Shown: one piece after another, positions 40,315-49,025 of the stretch
How positions within the stretch are numbered: the first letter of the stretch is position 1
Layout: each line of letters starts with the position of its first letter
The notes under the pieces: model-generated
The model's database searches: none
Seen by the model: only the letters and a program-made list of their open reading frames with translations
Told to the model about the DNA's origin: nothing
Program-made: the position numbers and the translations under genes
Assembly: GCF_014200675.1 (NCBI RefSeq)
Contig: NZ_JACHCI010000008.1
Coordinates: forward strand, 1 to 64,000
Source: Janthinobacterium saanense
GTDB lineage: Bacteria; Pseudomonadota; Gammaproteobacteria; Burkholderiales; Burkholderiaceae_D
Length of the DNA: 64,000 nt
Direction of reading: 5' to 3'

Positions 40315-41166
40315 TTAAGTAATATGTGTTCTAACAGCCGCGTCCAAGCGTCGGTGAACAAGCGAGACAGTGGAAAGAATGTCCAGCGCATCTTGTTCCG
40401 AGATGGGCCAGGTGATTTTTGGTGCATGCGCGGCGGTATTCCGAAATGCACTGAACAGCCCTTTAATAATGTTCGTCAAGCCGCTTTGTTCATTCCGCTC
40501 ACTATCCGTACTCAGAGCATTAAGTGCCAAGCGGGGATGTCCAGCCTTTCCAATTGCAAGCGCCTCATCCACAAGCGCCGCGCCATCACCAGCCAAACCT
40601 GTGCGAAACCGGAGTTTTTCACCAATACTCTTGACTGCTTCGAATACGGCGTGAAAGTAGTTATCCACTAAAAGTTCAGCTTTGCAAAAGCGAAGTACGT
40701 CCGTATGCACTTGGCGGCCCACAAGCGCTTTCCGAAAGGCACCGGCTCTTGCTTCAGCTTCACTGAGAGTCTTTACTGATGCAACAATTGCAATGATACC
40801 GTCCTCTCCGAGTCCATAGCCCGCAAAGCCCAAGACCGCATTTAGCTTGCTTCGTTCCGTTTCGAAGTGCTCACGACCGCCAACATGACGCACTGGGTTC
40901 ATCACATGCATAATAAAACCCAATACATGATTAGCACACCTGTCTTGCAGCTGCCTAGCACGAAGCGCCTGGAAAAGCCGATGGCGTTTAGTAACCTGCG
41001 GATTGGGATCAACGATGCCACATTCACCAAGAAATCGGCCGATTTCCGATCCAGTTAGGCCTGTTCCGGTATCGCCAAGAATATCGGACAGTGCCTGCAA
41101 CGTCGCGTCGTTGAGAGTTGGTGCCGCAGCCATTTGTCTACCCCAAAAATTCATCGAAACATACAC
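40315..41166 (-). CDS. TIGR02391 family protein
   Basis: The 283-residue protein matches TIGR02391 in its C-terminal half: NYFHAVFEAVKSIGEKLR, then LALNALSTDSERNEQSGL and NIIKGLFSAFRNTAAHAPK. The family is of unknown function, often found beside restriction and other defence genes, and its conserved part resembles HEPN-like Abi proteins in having RxxxxH (R in FRNTAAH). The start may also be the ATG at 41154 or 41133. It is divergent from the retron, with the structured RNA beginning about 185 bp away. Confidence 0.75.
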   Translation of the reverse strand: MYVSMNFWGRQMAAAPTLNDATLQALSDILGDTGTGLTGSEIGRFLGECGIVDPNPQVTKRHRLFQALRARQLQDRCANHVLGFIMHVMNPVRHVGGREHFETERSKLNAVLGFAGYGLGEDGIIAIVASVKTLSEAEARAGAFRKALVGRQVHTDVLRFCKAELLVDNYFHAVFEAVKSIGEKLRFRTGLAGDGAALVDEALAIGKAGHPRLALNALSTDSERNEQSGLTNIIKGLFSAFRNTAAHAPKITWPISEQDALDILSTVSLVHRRLDAAVRTHIT

Positions 41167-41349
41167 CTCAGATTCTATCGCGATTTTTTGTTGTAATTAC
41201 ACGTTGATGCCATTAAAGTTATCAATAATGAAATCACACAATACACTCATCCAAATCTACACGCAGGACACGGCGACTTTCTGTTCCGCACGGCCAAGAA
41301 ATTGACTCCTATTGTTGCCATGTTCTTAAGAATTGCACTACAATCAATC

Positions 41350-41477
41350 GCCGTCCTGGTGCAGGCTTAATTTGGTCCACGTTAACGCAGACCTTGCAGT
41401 GAGGTATCCCCGCCGCTTGACGATTGCTCCATGTAGATTATGGCGCCATAGGTACAGGTGAAAGTTGCTAGGACGGC
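41350..41477 (+). ncRNA. Candidate retron msr-msd RNA
   Basis: The 128-nt region directly upstream of the reverse transcriptase is closed by a 12-bp pairing: GCCGTCCTGGTG (41350-41361) with TGCTAGGACGGC (41466-41477), eight outer pairs being Watson-Crick and three inner ones G-T. This is where and how a1/a2 repeats occur in retrons. Inside, a stem GGTC/GACC (41374-41377 with 41390-41393) could be an msr hairpin, and CC-A-TGTA ... TACA-GG (41429-41435 with 41453-41458) encloses a perfect TATGGC/GCCATA palindrome (41440-41451) as a candidate msd hairpin. The priming guanosine could be one near 41361-41365. The promoter and exact ends are not determined. Confidence 0.6.
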
Positions 41478-41493
41478 ATTTTCTGAAGGTATT

Positions 41494-43293
41494 ATGACTG
41501 GCCCCACGATCTCCATTCCCACACTAGCATCCCCATTCCATGATGTTCTAATGCGTTCGGACGTGGAATACATGTCGAAGAATCTGCTTGGCATGCCTTA
41601 CAGCGAAATACAGAAAATTATCTATCCAACCCCGCCGTATAAGGTTTTCGTAATCACGAAACGTAGCGGCGGACCACGCCTGATCCAAGAGCCAAGACGC
41701 AAATTGAAAGAGCTTCAGCTCAAGGTATTGGCATTCCTCGAAGAGCACGGCGGCAAGCCGAAACCTTGCGTTCATGGGTTTACCAAAAACCGCAGCATTG
41801 TCACCAATGCGAGAAAGCATTGTTCGCGGCAAACTCAGCACCTGTTAAACATTGATCTAAAAGACTTCTTCCCGTCAATAGGATTTTTCCGGGTGCGCGG
41901 CGTTCTTCAGAAAAGGCCATTCGCATGCTCACACAGCGTCGCCACAGTCCTGGCTCATTTGTGTACCCATCGCAATGAACTCCCACAAGGTGCACCGACT
42001 TCCCCGATGTTGGCGAACCTCGTATGTCGTCGACTCGACAGTGACCTCATGGATCTAGCACGCCGTCACCGATCAACGTATACGCGCTATGCGGACGATC
42101 TGACCTTCTCGTTTTCCGTTCGTGACACTTCTCGCTTGCCAGAAAATATCTGCGCGTTTGAAAGCGGCGGGCTCACAATCGGTCACGAATTGCTGTCTAT
42201 CATCGATAAACATAATTTTGATATCAATCCGACTAAGAGCCGCTTGAGCACTCGCCTTCATCGGCTCGAAGTGACTGGCATTACGATCAATGAGTTCCCA
42301 AACGTAAAGCGAATTTTTATTGATCGTATTCGTGGTGCACTCCATGCCTGGGAAAAGCATGGTTTTGACGCAGCCAGCGCTGAATGGGAAAGGCGCATCA
42401 CAAAAGGCAAGACCTGCATCTATGAAAAACGACCTTGGAAACGTCAAACTCGGACACGAAAAATCCCAGAGTTAATCAATGTACTTTGGGGGAAACTACT
42501 ATACGTACGGATGATTCGCGGGGCTGATGACGTAATCTACACAAGGCTGGCCGAACGATACAATGTACTGTGCGAGCACGAGCAGGGGCTTAGCGCAGAC
42601 TTCTCATTTTCTCGCCTTCCAATTGAATCTATCGTACGCAACGCCAATGATGCTGAGCGTGCCGTTCTTGTTGTTTCTTGGTTGGGGGATTACCAGCCAG
42701 TTGGGGTAGCCGAATCAGAAGCTGTTGGAGGCCAAGGGACAGCGTTCCCATACCAATCGAATAACTGTCTCGTTACCTGCGATCATGTGTTGCGCTGGGA
42801 AGGAGTCGTCAATGAGAATAATGTTTCCACTGACTGCACTTCCGTAGACGTTCACGGCGCGAATCTAAAGGTAATTAGTCCCGCACTCGGCCTGGAATGG
42901 CCGGTCAGGGTAGTCCATCGAGACGTCGATCGAGATCTAGCAATTCTTGAATTTATAGGTCCACCACCCAACATTCGGCACTTTGCAGGACTCGACGCTC
43001 CGATAAAGCGAAACGAAACAGGCTACTTAATTGGATATCCAAACTGGAATGCTGGGCGGGTAGCAAATCAAGTAAATGTCGTCGTCACGAATCGATTTGC
43101 TCGCCGTACATTTCAGCGATTAGAAATATCAACAACCATTAGACAAGGTAATAGCGGCGGACCATTCGTCGATGACCTTTTCCGTGTCGCTGGGGTCGCC
43201 CAAGAAGGAGCGACACAGGTTAGTGGAAATGATGAATGCCTCACCGTGGATGAGCTTGATACATGGATTGCGACATGGAAAACAAGGAACTAA
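41494..43293 (+). CDS. Retron reverse transcriptase fused to trypsin-like protease
   Basis: A 599-residue two-domain protein. Residues 1-340 are a retron-type reverse transcriptase: NARKH at 105-109 fits the retron X-region NAxxH, YADD at 199-202 is the polymerase catalytic site, and VTG at 260-262 is the retron Y-region triplet. Residues about 390-599 are a trypsin-like serine protease: His431 (VTCDHVL), Asp481 (DRDLAILEF) and Ser554 in GNSGGP form a plausible triad. Retron RT-protease fusions have been reported as a defence retron class; I recall it as type XI but am not certain. By analogy with other retrons, phage damage to the reverse-transcribed DNA would release the protease. The ATG at 41494 follows GAAGG. 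Confidence 0.9.
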   Translation: MTGPTISIPTLASPFHDVLMRSDVEYMSKNLLGMPYSEIQKIIYPTPPYKVFVITKRSGGPRLIQEPRRKLKELQLKVLAFLEEHGGKPKPCVHGFTKNRSIVTNARKHCSRQTQHLLNIDLKDFFPSIGFFRVRGVLQKRPFACSHSVATVLAHLCTHRNELPQGAPTSPMLANLVCRRLDSDLMDLARRHRSTYTRYADDLTFSFSVRDTSRLPENICAFESGGLTIGHELLSIIDKHNFDINPTKSRLSTRLHRLEVTGITINEFPNVKRIFIDRIRGALHAWEKHGFDAASAEWERRITKGKTCIYEKRPWKRQTRTRKIPELINVLWGKLLYVRMIRGADDVIYTRLAERYNVLCEHEQGLSADFSFSRLPIESIVRNANDAERAVLVVSWLGDYQPVGVAESEAVGGQGTAFPYQSNNCLVTCDHVLRWEGVVNENNVSTDCTSVDVHGANLKVISPALGLEWPVRVVHRDVDRDLAILEFIGPPPNIRHFAGLDAPIKRNETGYLIGYPNWNAGRVANQVNVVVTNRFARRTFQRLEISTTIRQGNSGGPFVDDLFRVAGVAQEGATQVSGNDECLTVDELDTWIATWKTRN

Positions 43294-43501
43294 ATACACT
43301 TCCGATTTTATGCGCTAATGGAAAGGCCTTCCGCCTTCAGTAAAGTCATGACGATAGTTGAACCCGACAACGCAAAAAGAAACATTCCCAAGATGAGCTA
43401 GGTAGAATAGGTTACACTCTGCAGCAACGGCGAGCAAACAATTAAACTAACCGTAAAGGTGATGTCAACGGCTAGAATTTCCACGACGTTTCAGTAGCGA
43501 T

Positions 43502-43921
43502 TTATATCGACATCCTATTAGCCGTCACTACGGCTGAAACGAATACACCGGCCAATCCAAATTCCACTATTGCTATTATGAAAATACCTTCTAAAAAAAC
43601 CATCTTTTTTTTAAAAGCGTAAGTTACTCTCATCCTGGCTCGCTTGCCACTCTGCTTCTTCCCGATCAATCCCATTGCTCGTCTAATGCGTATTAAAGGA
43701 ACGAATTTCTCCATGAAGATTGACGCATTTGCCCAACCAGCAATAATTGCCAAAAATAAAAAAATAAAAAATATGAATGTTGGCGGGAAATTACCAAAGT
43801 CTATTTTTGAAAAATTTAACTTCTTACCCATAAAAAAACACAACGACAGGAGTAATATTTGAGGGGTTAAATTGCGTAGAAATTCTAGAAAAGCACTGCG
43901 TCCTTCTTTCAAAATAAACAT
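43502..43921 (-). CDS. Small membrane protein, function unknown
   Basis: A 139-residue AT-rich gene product with three hydrophobic segments (about 18-33, 48-66 and 110-131) and a strongly basic stretch between the last two (KKQSGKRARMRVTYAFKKK). A GAGGG ribosome site lies 5 bp before the ATG. It runs toward the retron gene and ends 208 bp past it. No family recognised. It follows a 48-codon frame on the same strand and could form a two-gene unit with it. Confidence 0.55.
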   Translation of the reverse strand: MFILKEGRSAFLEFLRNLTPQILLLSLCFFMGKKLNFSKIDFGNFPPTFIFFIFLFLAIIAGWANASIFMEKFVPLIRIRRAMGLIGKKQSGKRARMRVTYAFKKKMVFLEGIFIIAIVEFGLAGVFVSAVVTANRMSI

Positions 43922-44342
43922 AAAACCCTCAACTCCAACTAAGTATTGCTAGGCCAGAAGAAAATTAATCATCAAAAATTTCCTCGTGGAAACATTCAAA
44001 ATTTAACACAATCTTCCTCTGATGAAAAGTGGGCGTAACTATCAGCTCCGAATGTTCGGCGCTCAGCCGGTATATTTCATCGACCCAATGCAAAATCGAC
44101 CACTGTTGCATCAACAGCGCCTCGTGCTCTCCTAACCAGTACCTTCTCTAGAGGAATTAATTTTCTCGCGCTCGGAGTACTTGGCTGCGGAGGCACATAT
44201 GCGACGGCTACGTTATTTGCAACACACGATAAAATTCAAAATAAAACCTTTAAAATCAACATCTTACTGAAATATAACGCTAGCGTTGGTAATCAATAAA
44301 TGCTATCTTGGTCACATTAATAACCTCTCCAGTCCGTAAAAA
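43922..44342. other. AT-rich stretch with one small frame
   Basis: Contains the 48-codon minus-strand frame listed separately. On the plus strand an overlapping open stretch (about 44037-44300) has no start codon and ends just before the XRE gene; it might be a decayed frame. Nothing else recognised. Confidence 0.4.
43965..44111 (-). CDS. Small 48-residue hypothetical protein
   Basis: ATG at 44111 to TAA at 43965. The product starts MQQWSILHWVDEIYRL and ends FECFHEEIFDD, with an amino-acid mix that looks like real protein (aromatic, acidic, no low-complexity). GAGG lies 8 bp before the ATG. The membrane protein gene starts 43 bp after its stop on the same strand. It could also be the tail of a longer lost gene, since the frame is open six codons further up. 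No family recognised. Confidence 0.4.
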   Translation of the reverse strand: MQQWSILHWVDEIYRLSAEHSELIVTPTFHQRKIVLNFECFHEEIFDD

Positions 44343-44738
44343 ATGTCCAGCATGTTGTTTGGAAGTGCGTTCACTTTGGCTAGAACCCGCGAGCGAAAGC
44401 GCCAAGGTGAACTCGCACGTGAGGTTGGTATGGACGCCAGTTATCTGGCTGGAATCGAAGGCGGAAGAAGAAAAGCTCCCAATGCTGAAACCACCAGGAA
44501 GCTGTTGTCCGCTCTCAATGCGCCGGCAAACCATACCAATAGGCTCGTCACATTCGCTCTGACAGACCGGCTGCTGGATGTGATTGAAGAATATGGTGAA
44601 GAAGACGAGATCGCGGCCAGAGTTGGGAAACTGCTGCGCCAAGTCGCTGATTTTGGCGACAGAGAATGGAATTCACTCGATTGGGCGGTGTCTGCCTTAA
44701 CGCATCAGCTAAATCAACGCAAGGAGGAGCTGGGATGA
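44343..44738 (+). CDS. XRE family helix-turn-helix protein
   Basis: A 131-residue protein with an N-terminal HTH (RERKRQGELAREVGMDASYLAGIEGGRR) and a helical, acidic C-terminus. It lies just before the transposition module but outside the putative transposon end at 44854, so whether it belongs to the module is unclear. Confidence 0.75.
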   Translation: MSSMLFGSAFTLARTRERKRQGELAREVGMDASYLAGIEGGRRKAPNAETTRKLLSALNAPANHTNRLVTFALTDRLLDVIEEYGEEDEIAARVGKLLRQVADFGDREWNSLDWAVSALTHQLNQRKEELG

Positions 44739-44853
44739 GCTAGAAACCAAAAAAGCACCGAAACCCACAAGGAGCTGGCGCTTTTGGCTATTGCAGTGAT
44801 GCTGATCTAGTAAATCTAGTTTCTACTGCCCGCCTTCTCAAGTCAAGCCCCCT

Positions 44854-44883
44854 TGTCGACAATTTCGTAATTTTTTTATTGCG
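44854..44883 (+). mobile_element. Putative end of the TnsA/TnsB-type transposon
   Basis: The sequence begins TGTCGACAATTTCGTAAT and is very AT-rich, 70 bp before the first transposition gene. Ends starting TGTCG are usual for Tn5053/Tn6022-like elements. The opposite end is not in the window, so this is only a likely end. Confidence 0.4.
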
Positions 44884-44923
44884 ATCTGGACAAAACACGT
44901 CCATTACTTTGACGAGAATAACC

Positions 44924-45655
44924 ATGACCAAGCATCAAGGAGGGACGAGCACGTCCCAGGCTGTGAGCATGAACGCCCCTATCGGCCGTAGAACCAAGTT
45001 GCGCCCGGGTCGGTTTGGCAGATTAGAAACCCCTACTACTACCAACAACGTCGCACTGCATCTCTCCGATAGAAAAGTACGCGAGATCGTTACAGTCAGC
45101 GGCCGCGGGGTACGGGGTCACTTTCCTAGCTACAAAGGAAAGTTGCTGAAATTTGAAAGCCTCATTGAAGAGGATGCTCTGCGAGTGCTCAATGTGGCGA
45201 GTATGGTGACCTCGCTGGTAACGCAGCCCTGCGTGCTGGACATCCCCACAGATCTTAAGCCCCGCCGTTACACGCCCGATCTCCAAGTCGCCTTTTGCGG
45301 CCAAAACTACTACATCGAAATTAAACCAGCTGACTTCCAAAAGAATAGGCACGTTGCAATCCGTCTTCAACATGTCATCCGACATTTGAAAACATCGCGG
45401 AGTCCCTTCGCGCTCATCACCGATACCGATCTGCGGCCAGAAGGCCTCCAGGAAGAGCTGAAAGACCTCGTGCGACTGCGCCCGGCACCAGGCCGATTTG
45501 ATCCGACGCGGGACGGCATTCTCTGGGATCCCCATTGCATACACACAGCAACGCCAGAAATTCTTCGCCGCTGGTATGCAGCACAACAAGAATGTGATGC
45601 GCTACTCCAGCGCGTGATGCGCCGAGACCCAGACTCTCTTTTTGAACCAGCCTAA
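44924..45655 (+). CDS. TnsA-like heteromeric transposase endonuclease subunit
   Basis: A 243-residue protein with a restriction-endonuclease-like core: FESLIEED (E78), TPDL (D119) and IEIKP (E132, K134) match the catalytic set of TnsA, which cuts the 5' ends of a transposon. The first 45 residues are basic. The ATG at 44924 is chosen because it lies past the putative transposon end. It is followed by the integrase-type transposase gene after 11 bp. Confidence 0.85.
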   Translation: MTKHQGGTSTSQAVSMNAPIGRRTKLRPGRFGRLETPTTTNNVALHLSDRKVREIVTVSGRGVRGHFPSYKGKLLKFESLIEEDALRVLNVASMVTSLVTQPCVLDIPTDLKPRRYTPDLQVAFCGQNYYIEIKPADFQKNRHVAIRLQHVIRHLKTSRSPFALITDTDLRPEGLQEELKDLVRLRPAPGRFDPTRDGILWDPHCIHTATPEILRRWYAAQQECDALLQRVMRRDPDSLFEPA

Positions 45656-45666
45656 GTGGAGAAATC

Positions 45667-47631
45667 ATGATTGCGTTCCTGAAAGACCAAACTGTCTTCC
45701 GTAACGGTATCGAATATCGCGTAGACCGGCGTACAGCGACGGGAGTACAACTCGAGAAGAAGACCACCGGCGAGTTCTCAATGCACGACCTGTATGCGCT
45801 ATTGACGGAATACACCAAAGGCGAACTGGCAGTCGTTCCCTTAAATCTGCAACCCAAGAGCCGCTGCGCAACCTCACAAGTTCGGCAGTATTCAATGCTA
45901 CAGAAATCGGCAGCGGCGCAATCAGCCTCTCGGCGCCAAATCGACTACATCGTGAAGCTGATTGATCAATACGCTTTTGAAGGAACAAAGCACAATCTCA
46001 TTGGTGCCATCGCAGAAATCAGCCAGCAAAGAAACGAATCCACGCCACCGCACGTTACGACTGTCTATCGCTGGCACAAGCAATTTCAGCAAGCTCAAGA
46101 AGACATTCGAGCGTTGTCTTCAAGAATCGACTCTCGCGGAGGTAAAAACCGATCACGCCTGAGCGCCGACGTTGAAGCGATCATCGACGCAAAAATCGAC
46201 AACATTTTTTTGGCGCAAAAGACTAGCTCAACAGAAGAAATTCACAATGCAGTATTCCTGGCCATTACGCTCAAAAACACTATGCTTATTGAAAGCGAAT
46301 GGCTAAAAATGCCGAGCTTTCGGACCATTCAGCGCCGGATCAATCTCATTTATGGCTACGATCTCGCTGTAGCGCGGTATGGTAAGCGCGAAGCAGATCG
46401 TCGTTATGGTGCAACGTTGGCCTCGCGCCGGGTATCCAAGATACTCGAATTGGTTGAAATCGATCATACACCTGTGGATATGATGGTCGTTGATGACAAG
46501 GGAATTGTCATCGGCAGGCCAACAATCACCATTGTCTTCGATCGCTATTCACGCTGCGTTCTCGGATACCACCTATCGCTTGCGGGACATGGGACGCCGG
46601 CTGTCTTCGAGGCGCTTAGGCACGCTATGCTGCCAAAAACCTATATCAAAGACCGATATCCAGATCTCAACATGGAGTGGGAGTGTTACGGCTGGCTCGA
46701 GCGCCTGCTCATGGATAACGGCCGCGAATTCCATGCCTTTGCTGTTGTCGATGCACTACTTAATATGGGAGTGATTACCGAATTCTCTGGATCCCGTGAA
46801 CCTAATGACAAGCCGTTCATCGAACGATTCAATCGCACGTTCAACTACTCATTTATTCACCGCTTGCCCGGCACTACGCTCGCCCGTATCACTGATCGCA
46901 TCGGGTTTAAGGCTGAGGATGATGCTTGTATTACCTTGGAGCAGTTAGATCGGATGATTCATGCTTGGATACTGGGCATTTATCATGTTCGTCCTCATGT
47001 TGGTCTTGGACGCAGAACACCTATTGAAGTCTGGCGTGAAAGCGCAGCCTTGCATCCCCCTCAGCTCAAGGCGAATGCCAAAGACCTGGAGATCGAATTC
47101 TCCGAGTCATGCGTATCAAAGATACAGCACTACGGAATAGATCTAAATACGTATCGTTATGCATCGAAACAGCTTTCTGATCTGCGCTGCATGCTTCCTG
47201 AGAAGAAAACTCGCGTAGATGTGAAATGGCCACGACATGATGTCGGACACATTCATGTTTGGGACCCGTTTGAAAAGAGATATTTCGAAGTGCCCAATGT
47301 CGATACCGACTACGTTGGCCTCACGCTAGATCAGGGTAAGGCAGCGAAGCAATCGATCAAATCTACCGATGTTCATCAGCGTACTCGCGCCTCAGCTCAA
47401 GCTATCGTTCGCGATATGGTAGCGCAAGCCTCTGTAGATAAAAAATATAAGGTCAGGAAGACGGCAGCCAAGCTCAACAATCAAACTAGCAAAGAAATGC
47501 ACCAGCCCGCCTCTGCACCGAGCGAGTCGAAACCAAGCCACTCTATGGAAGACGAAATGGCCCCGCGTTCCGAGGATCTCGACGGCTATGAGTATGAAAT
47601 GATGAACGACGTTAATGGAGACGATCAATGA
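45667..47631 (+). CDS. TnsB/TniA-like DDE transposase
   Basis: A 654-residue transposase with an rve integrase core; D266 (IDHTPVD), D350 (MDNGREF) and E386 (FIERFNR) form the DDE triad. N-terminal helical DNA-binding domains occupy about 85-250 and a Mu-transposase-like beta-barrel follows the catalytic core. The C-terminal 100 residues are charged and probably contact the ATPase. GGAG precedes the ATG. The stop overlaps the next gene (ATGA). Confidence 0.92.
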   Translation: MIAFLKDQTVFRNGIEYRVDRRTATGVQLEKKTTGEFSMHDLYALLTEYTKGELAVVPLNLQPKSRCATSQVRQYSMLQKSAAAQSASRRQIDYIVKLIDQYAFEGTKHNLIGAIAEISQQRNESTPPHVTTVYRWHKQFQQAQEDIRALSSRIDSRGGKNRSRLSADVEAIIDAKIDNIFLAQKTSSTEEIHNAVFLAITLKNTMLIESEWLKMPSFRTIQRRINLIYGYDLAVARYGKREADRRYGATLASRRVSKILELVEIDHTPVDMMVVDDKGIVIGRPTITIVFDRYSRCVLGYHLSLAGHGTPAVFEALRHAMLPKTYIKDRYPDLNMEWECYGWLERLLMDNGREFHAFAVVDALLNMGVITEFSGSREPNDKPFIERFNRTFNYSFIHRLPGTTLARITDRIGFKAEDDACITLEQLDRMIHAWILGIYHVRPHVGLGRRTPIEVWRESAALHPPQLKANAKDLEIEFSESCVSKIQHYGIDLNTYRYASKQLSDLRCMLPEKKTRVDVKWPRHDVGHIHVWDPFEKRYFEVPNVDTDYVGLTLDQGKAAKQSIKSTDVHQRTRASAQAIVRDMVAQASVDKKYKVRKTAAKLNNQTSKEMHQPASAPSESKPSHSMEDEMAPRSEDLDGYEYEMMNDVNGDDQ

Positions 47632-48134
47632 GTGCTCCCGAAAAGTCCATCATGATTATTCAAACCATGAAGCGCTCATTCGTGAAGTTCCCACACGTTG
47701 CGTCCTTGATCGAAAAATTAGATCAGCTAGTCCAGCGGAAATGGCAAGACGAAGAAGCCGACAACATATTTGTACTGGGCGATTCAGGCGTTGGAAAATC
47801 GCGACTGCTTAAAAAATTCAGGGGCACCCACCCTCCCATTATCCACACGGAGTACACCGAAGTGCCGGTTCTCTACGTGAGAGTTCCCCCGAACGGCAAT
47901 GCAAGTACGCTCGCAAGCGCAATGCTCCTTGAACTCGGGTCACCTTTTTGGGATCGGGGAAGAATCAAAGATCTCACCCATCAGTTGCTGTGCCTACTCA
48001 AGCAATGCAAGGTCAAGGTCATCCTTTTGGACGAGGCCAACCATCTAGTCGACAAAGGAGGAATCAAAACTCACCACTACACGGCAGATTGGCTCAAAGT
48101 CTTATTGGACGAGGCCCGCATTCCCATCGTCTGA
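47628..48134 (+). pseudogene. TniB/TnsC-like AAA ATPase, truncated by IS element
   Basis: The frame encodes Walker A GDSGVGKS (51-58) and Walker B VILLDEA (131-137) of a TniB/TnsC-type target-selection ATPase, then stops at residue 168. The stop codon TGA is supplied by the left end of the IS3-family element at 48132. Full-length relatives are about 300 residues or more, so sensor and C-terminal regions are lost and transposition is probably abolished. Confidence 0.85.
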
Positions 48135-48164
48135 GGTGTACTGTCAATAGCGGACACTCTTGTT

Positions 48165-49025
48165 TCAAGCCGCCCGTGGCTGTTTACTGAATTTTTCAGC
48201 GAACAACGCGGGCGGAACATTGCCGAGGCGCGAGTGGCGCCGCTGGCGGTTGTAAAAGCTTTCGATGTATTCCTGTATTGCAGCTTTCGCATCGGCCCGG
48301 GTGGCGTAACGTTGATGGTGCACCAGCTCGTTTTTCAGGCTGCCCCAGAAGCTCTCCATGGGCGCGTTGTCATAGCAGTTTCCCCGGCGCGACATGGATG
48401 GCTGCATGCCGAACTGCTTCACCAGTTTTTGATAGTCATGAGCGCAGTACTGACTGCCGCGGTCGGAGTGGTGAATCAGGCCCGGCGCGGGACGTTTGTT
48501 GTGCACGGCCTTCCACAGGGCTGTTGCCGTCAGCGTTTGCGTCATGCGCTCGTCCATCGCGTAGCCCACCAGCTCGCAGGTGAACACGTCCTTGATACCG
48601 GCCAGGTAAAGCCAGCCCTCGCCGGTCGCCACATAGGTGATGTCGGTCACCCAGGCTTCGTTCGGCCGGGTCGGCGCAAAGGTCTGATTGAGCAGGTTGT
48701 CGGCCACCGGCAGGTCATGATTCGAGTTCGTGGTGGCTTTGAACTTGCGCTTCTGCTTGCAGCGTAAGGCGAGTTCGCGACGCAGGCGGACGATGCGGTC
48801 ACGCCCCGCCGGAAAGCCCTGCGCCGTCAATTCCGGCTGCATGCGCAGCGGGCCGTAGGTCTGCCGACTCTGCGCGTGCACCGCCTCGATGGCCACTTTC
48901 AGGCGTGCATCGTCCTGTGCCCGCTGCGACGGTTTGCCATTCGCCCAGGCATAAAAACCACTGCGCGACACGTCAAAGACGCGGCACATAACGGTGACGG
49001 GAAATTCGAGTCGCAATATCTTCAT
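48165..49025 (-). CDS. IS3 family transposase OrfB
   Basis: A 286-residue DDE transposase of IS3 type: VTDITYVATGEGW (first D), HHSDRGSQYCAHDY (second D) and DNAPMESFWGSLKNE (E). Complete, ending in the FSKQPRAA tail 5 bp from the terminal repeat. Its start overlaps the stop of orfA by four bases, in the -1 relation usual for programmed frameshifting that makes an OrfAB fusion. Confidence 0.93.
   Translation of the reverse strand: MKILRLEFPVTVMCRVFDVSRSGFYAWANGKPSQRAQDDARLKVAIEAVHAQSRQTYGPLRMQPELTAQGFPAGRDRIVRLRRELALRCKQKRKFKATTNSNHDLPVADNLLNQTFAPTRPNEAWVTDITYVATGEGWLYLAGIKDVFTCELVGYAMDERMTQTLTATALWKAVHNKRPAPGLIHHSDRGSQYCAHDYQKLVKQFGMQPSMSRRGNCYDNAPMESFWGSLKNELVHHQRYATRADAKAAIQEYIESFYNRQRRHSRLGNVPPALFAEKFSKQPRAA

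Noticed and set aside
41458-41493. GTG at 41458 as the start of the reverse transcriptase
   Set aside because: It would lie inside the RNA candidate and add 12 residues not expected; the ATG at 41494 has a better ribosome site.
43318-43401. A 27-codon plus-strand frame after the retron gene
   Set aside because: Too short, no ribosome site, and its beginning is part of a small palindrome; nothing supports it as a gene.
44037-44300. Plus-strand open stretch upstream of the XRE gene
   Set aside because: It has no ATG, GTG or TTG start, overlaps the small minus-strand frame and is only partly protein-like.
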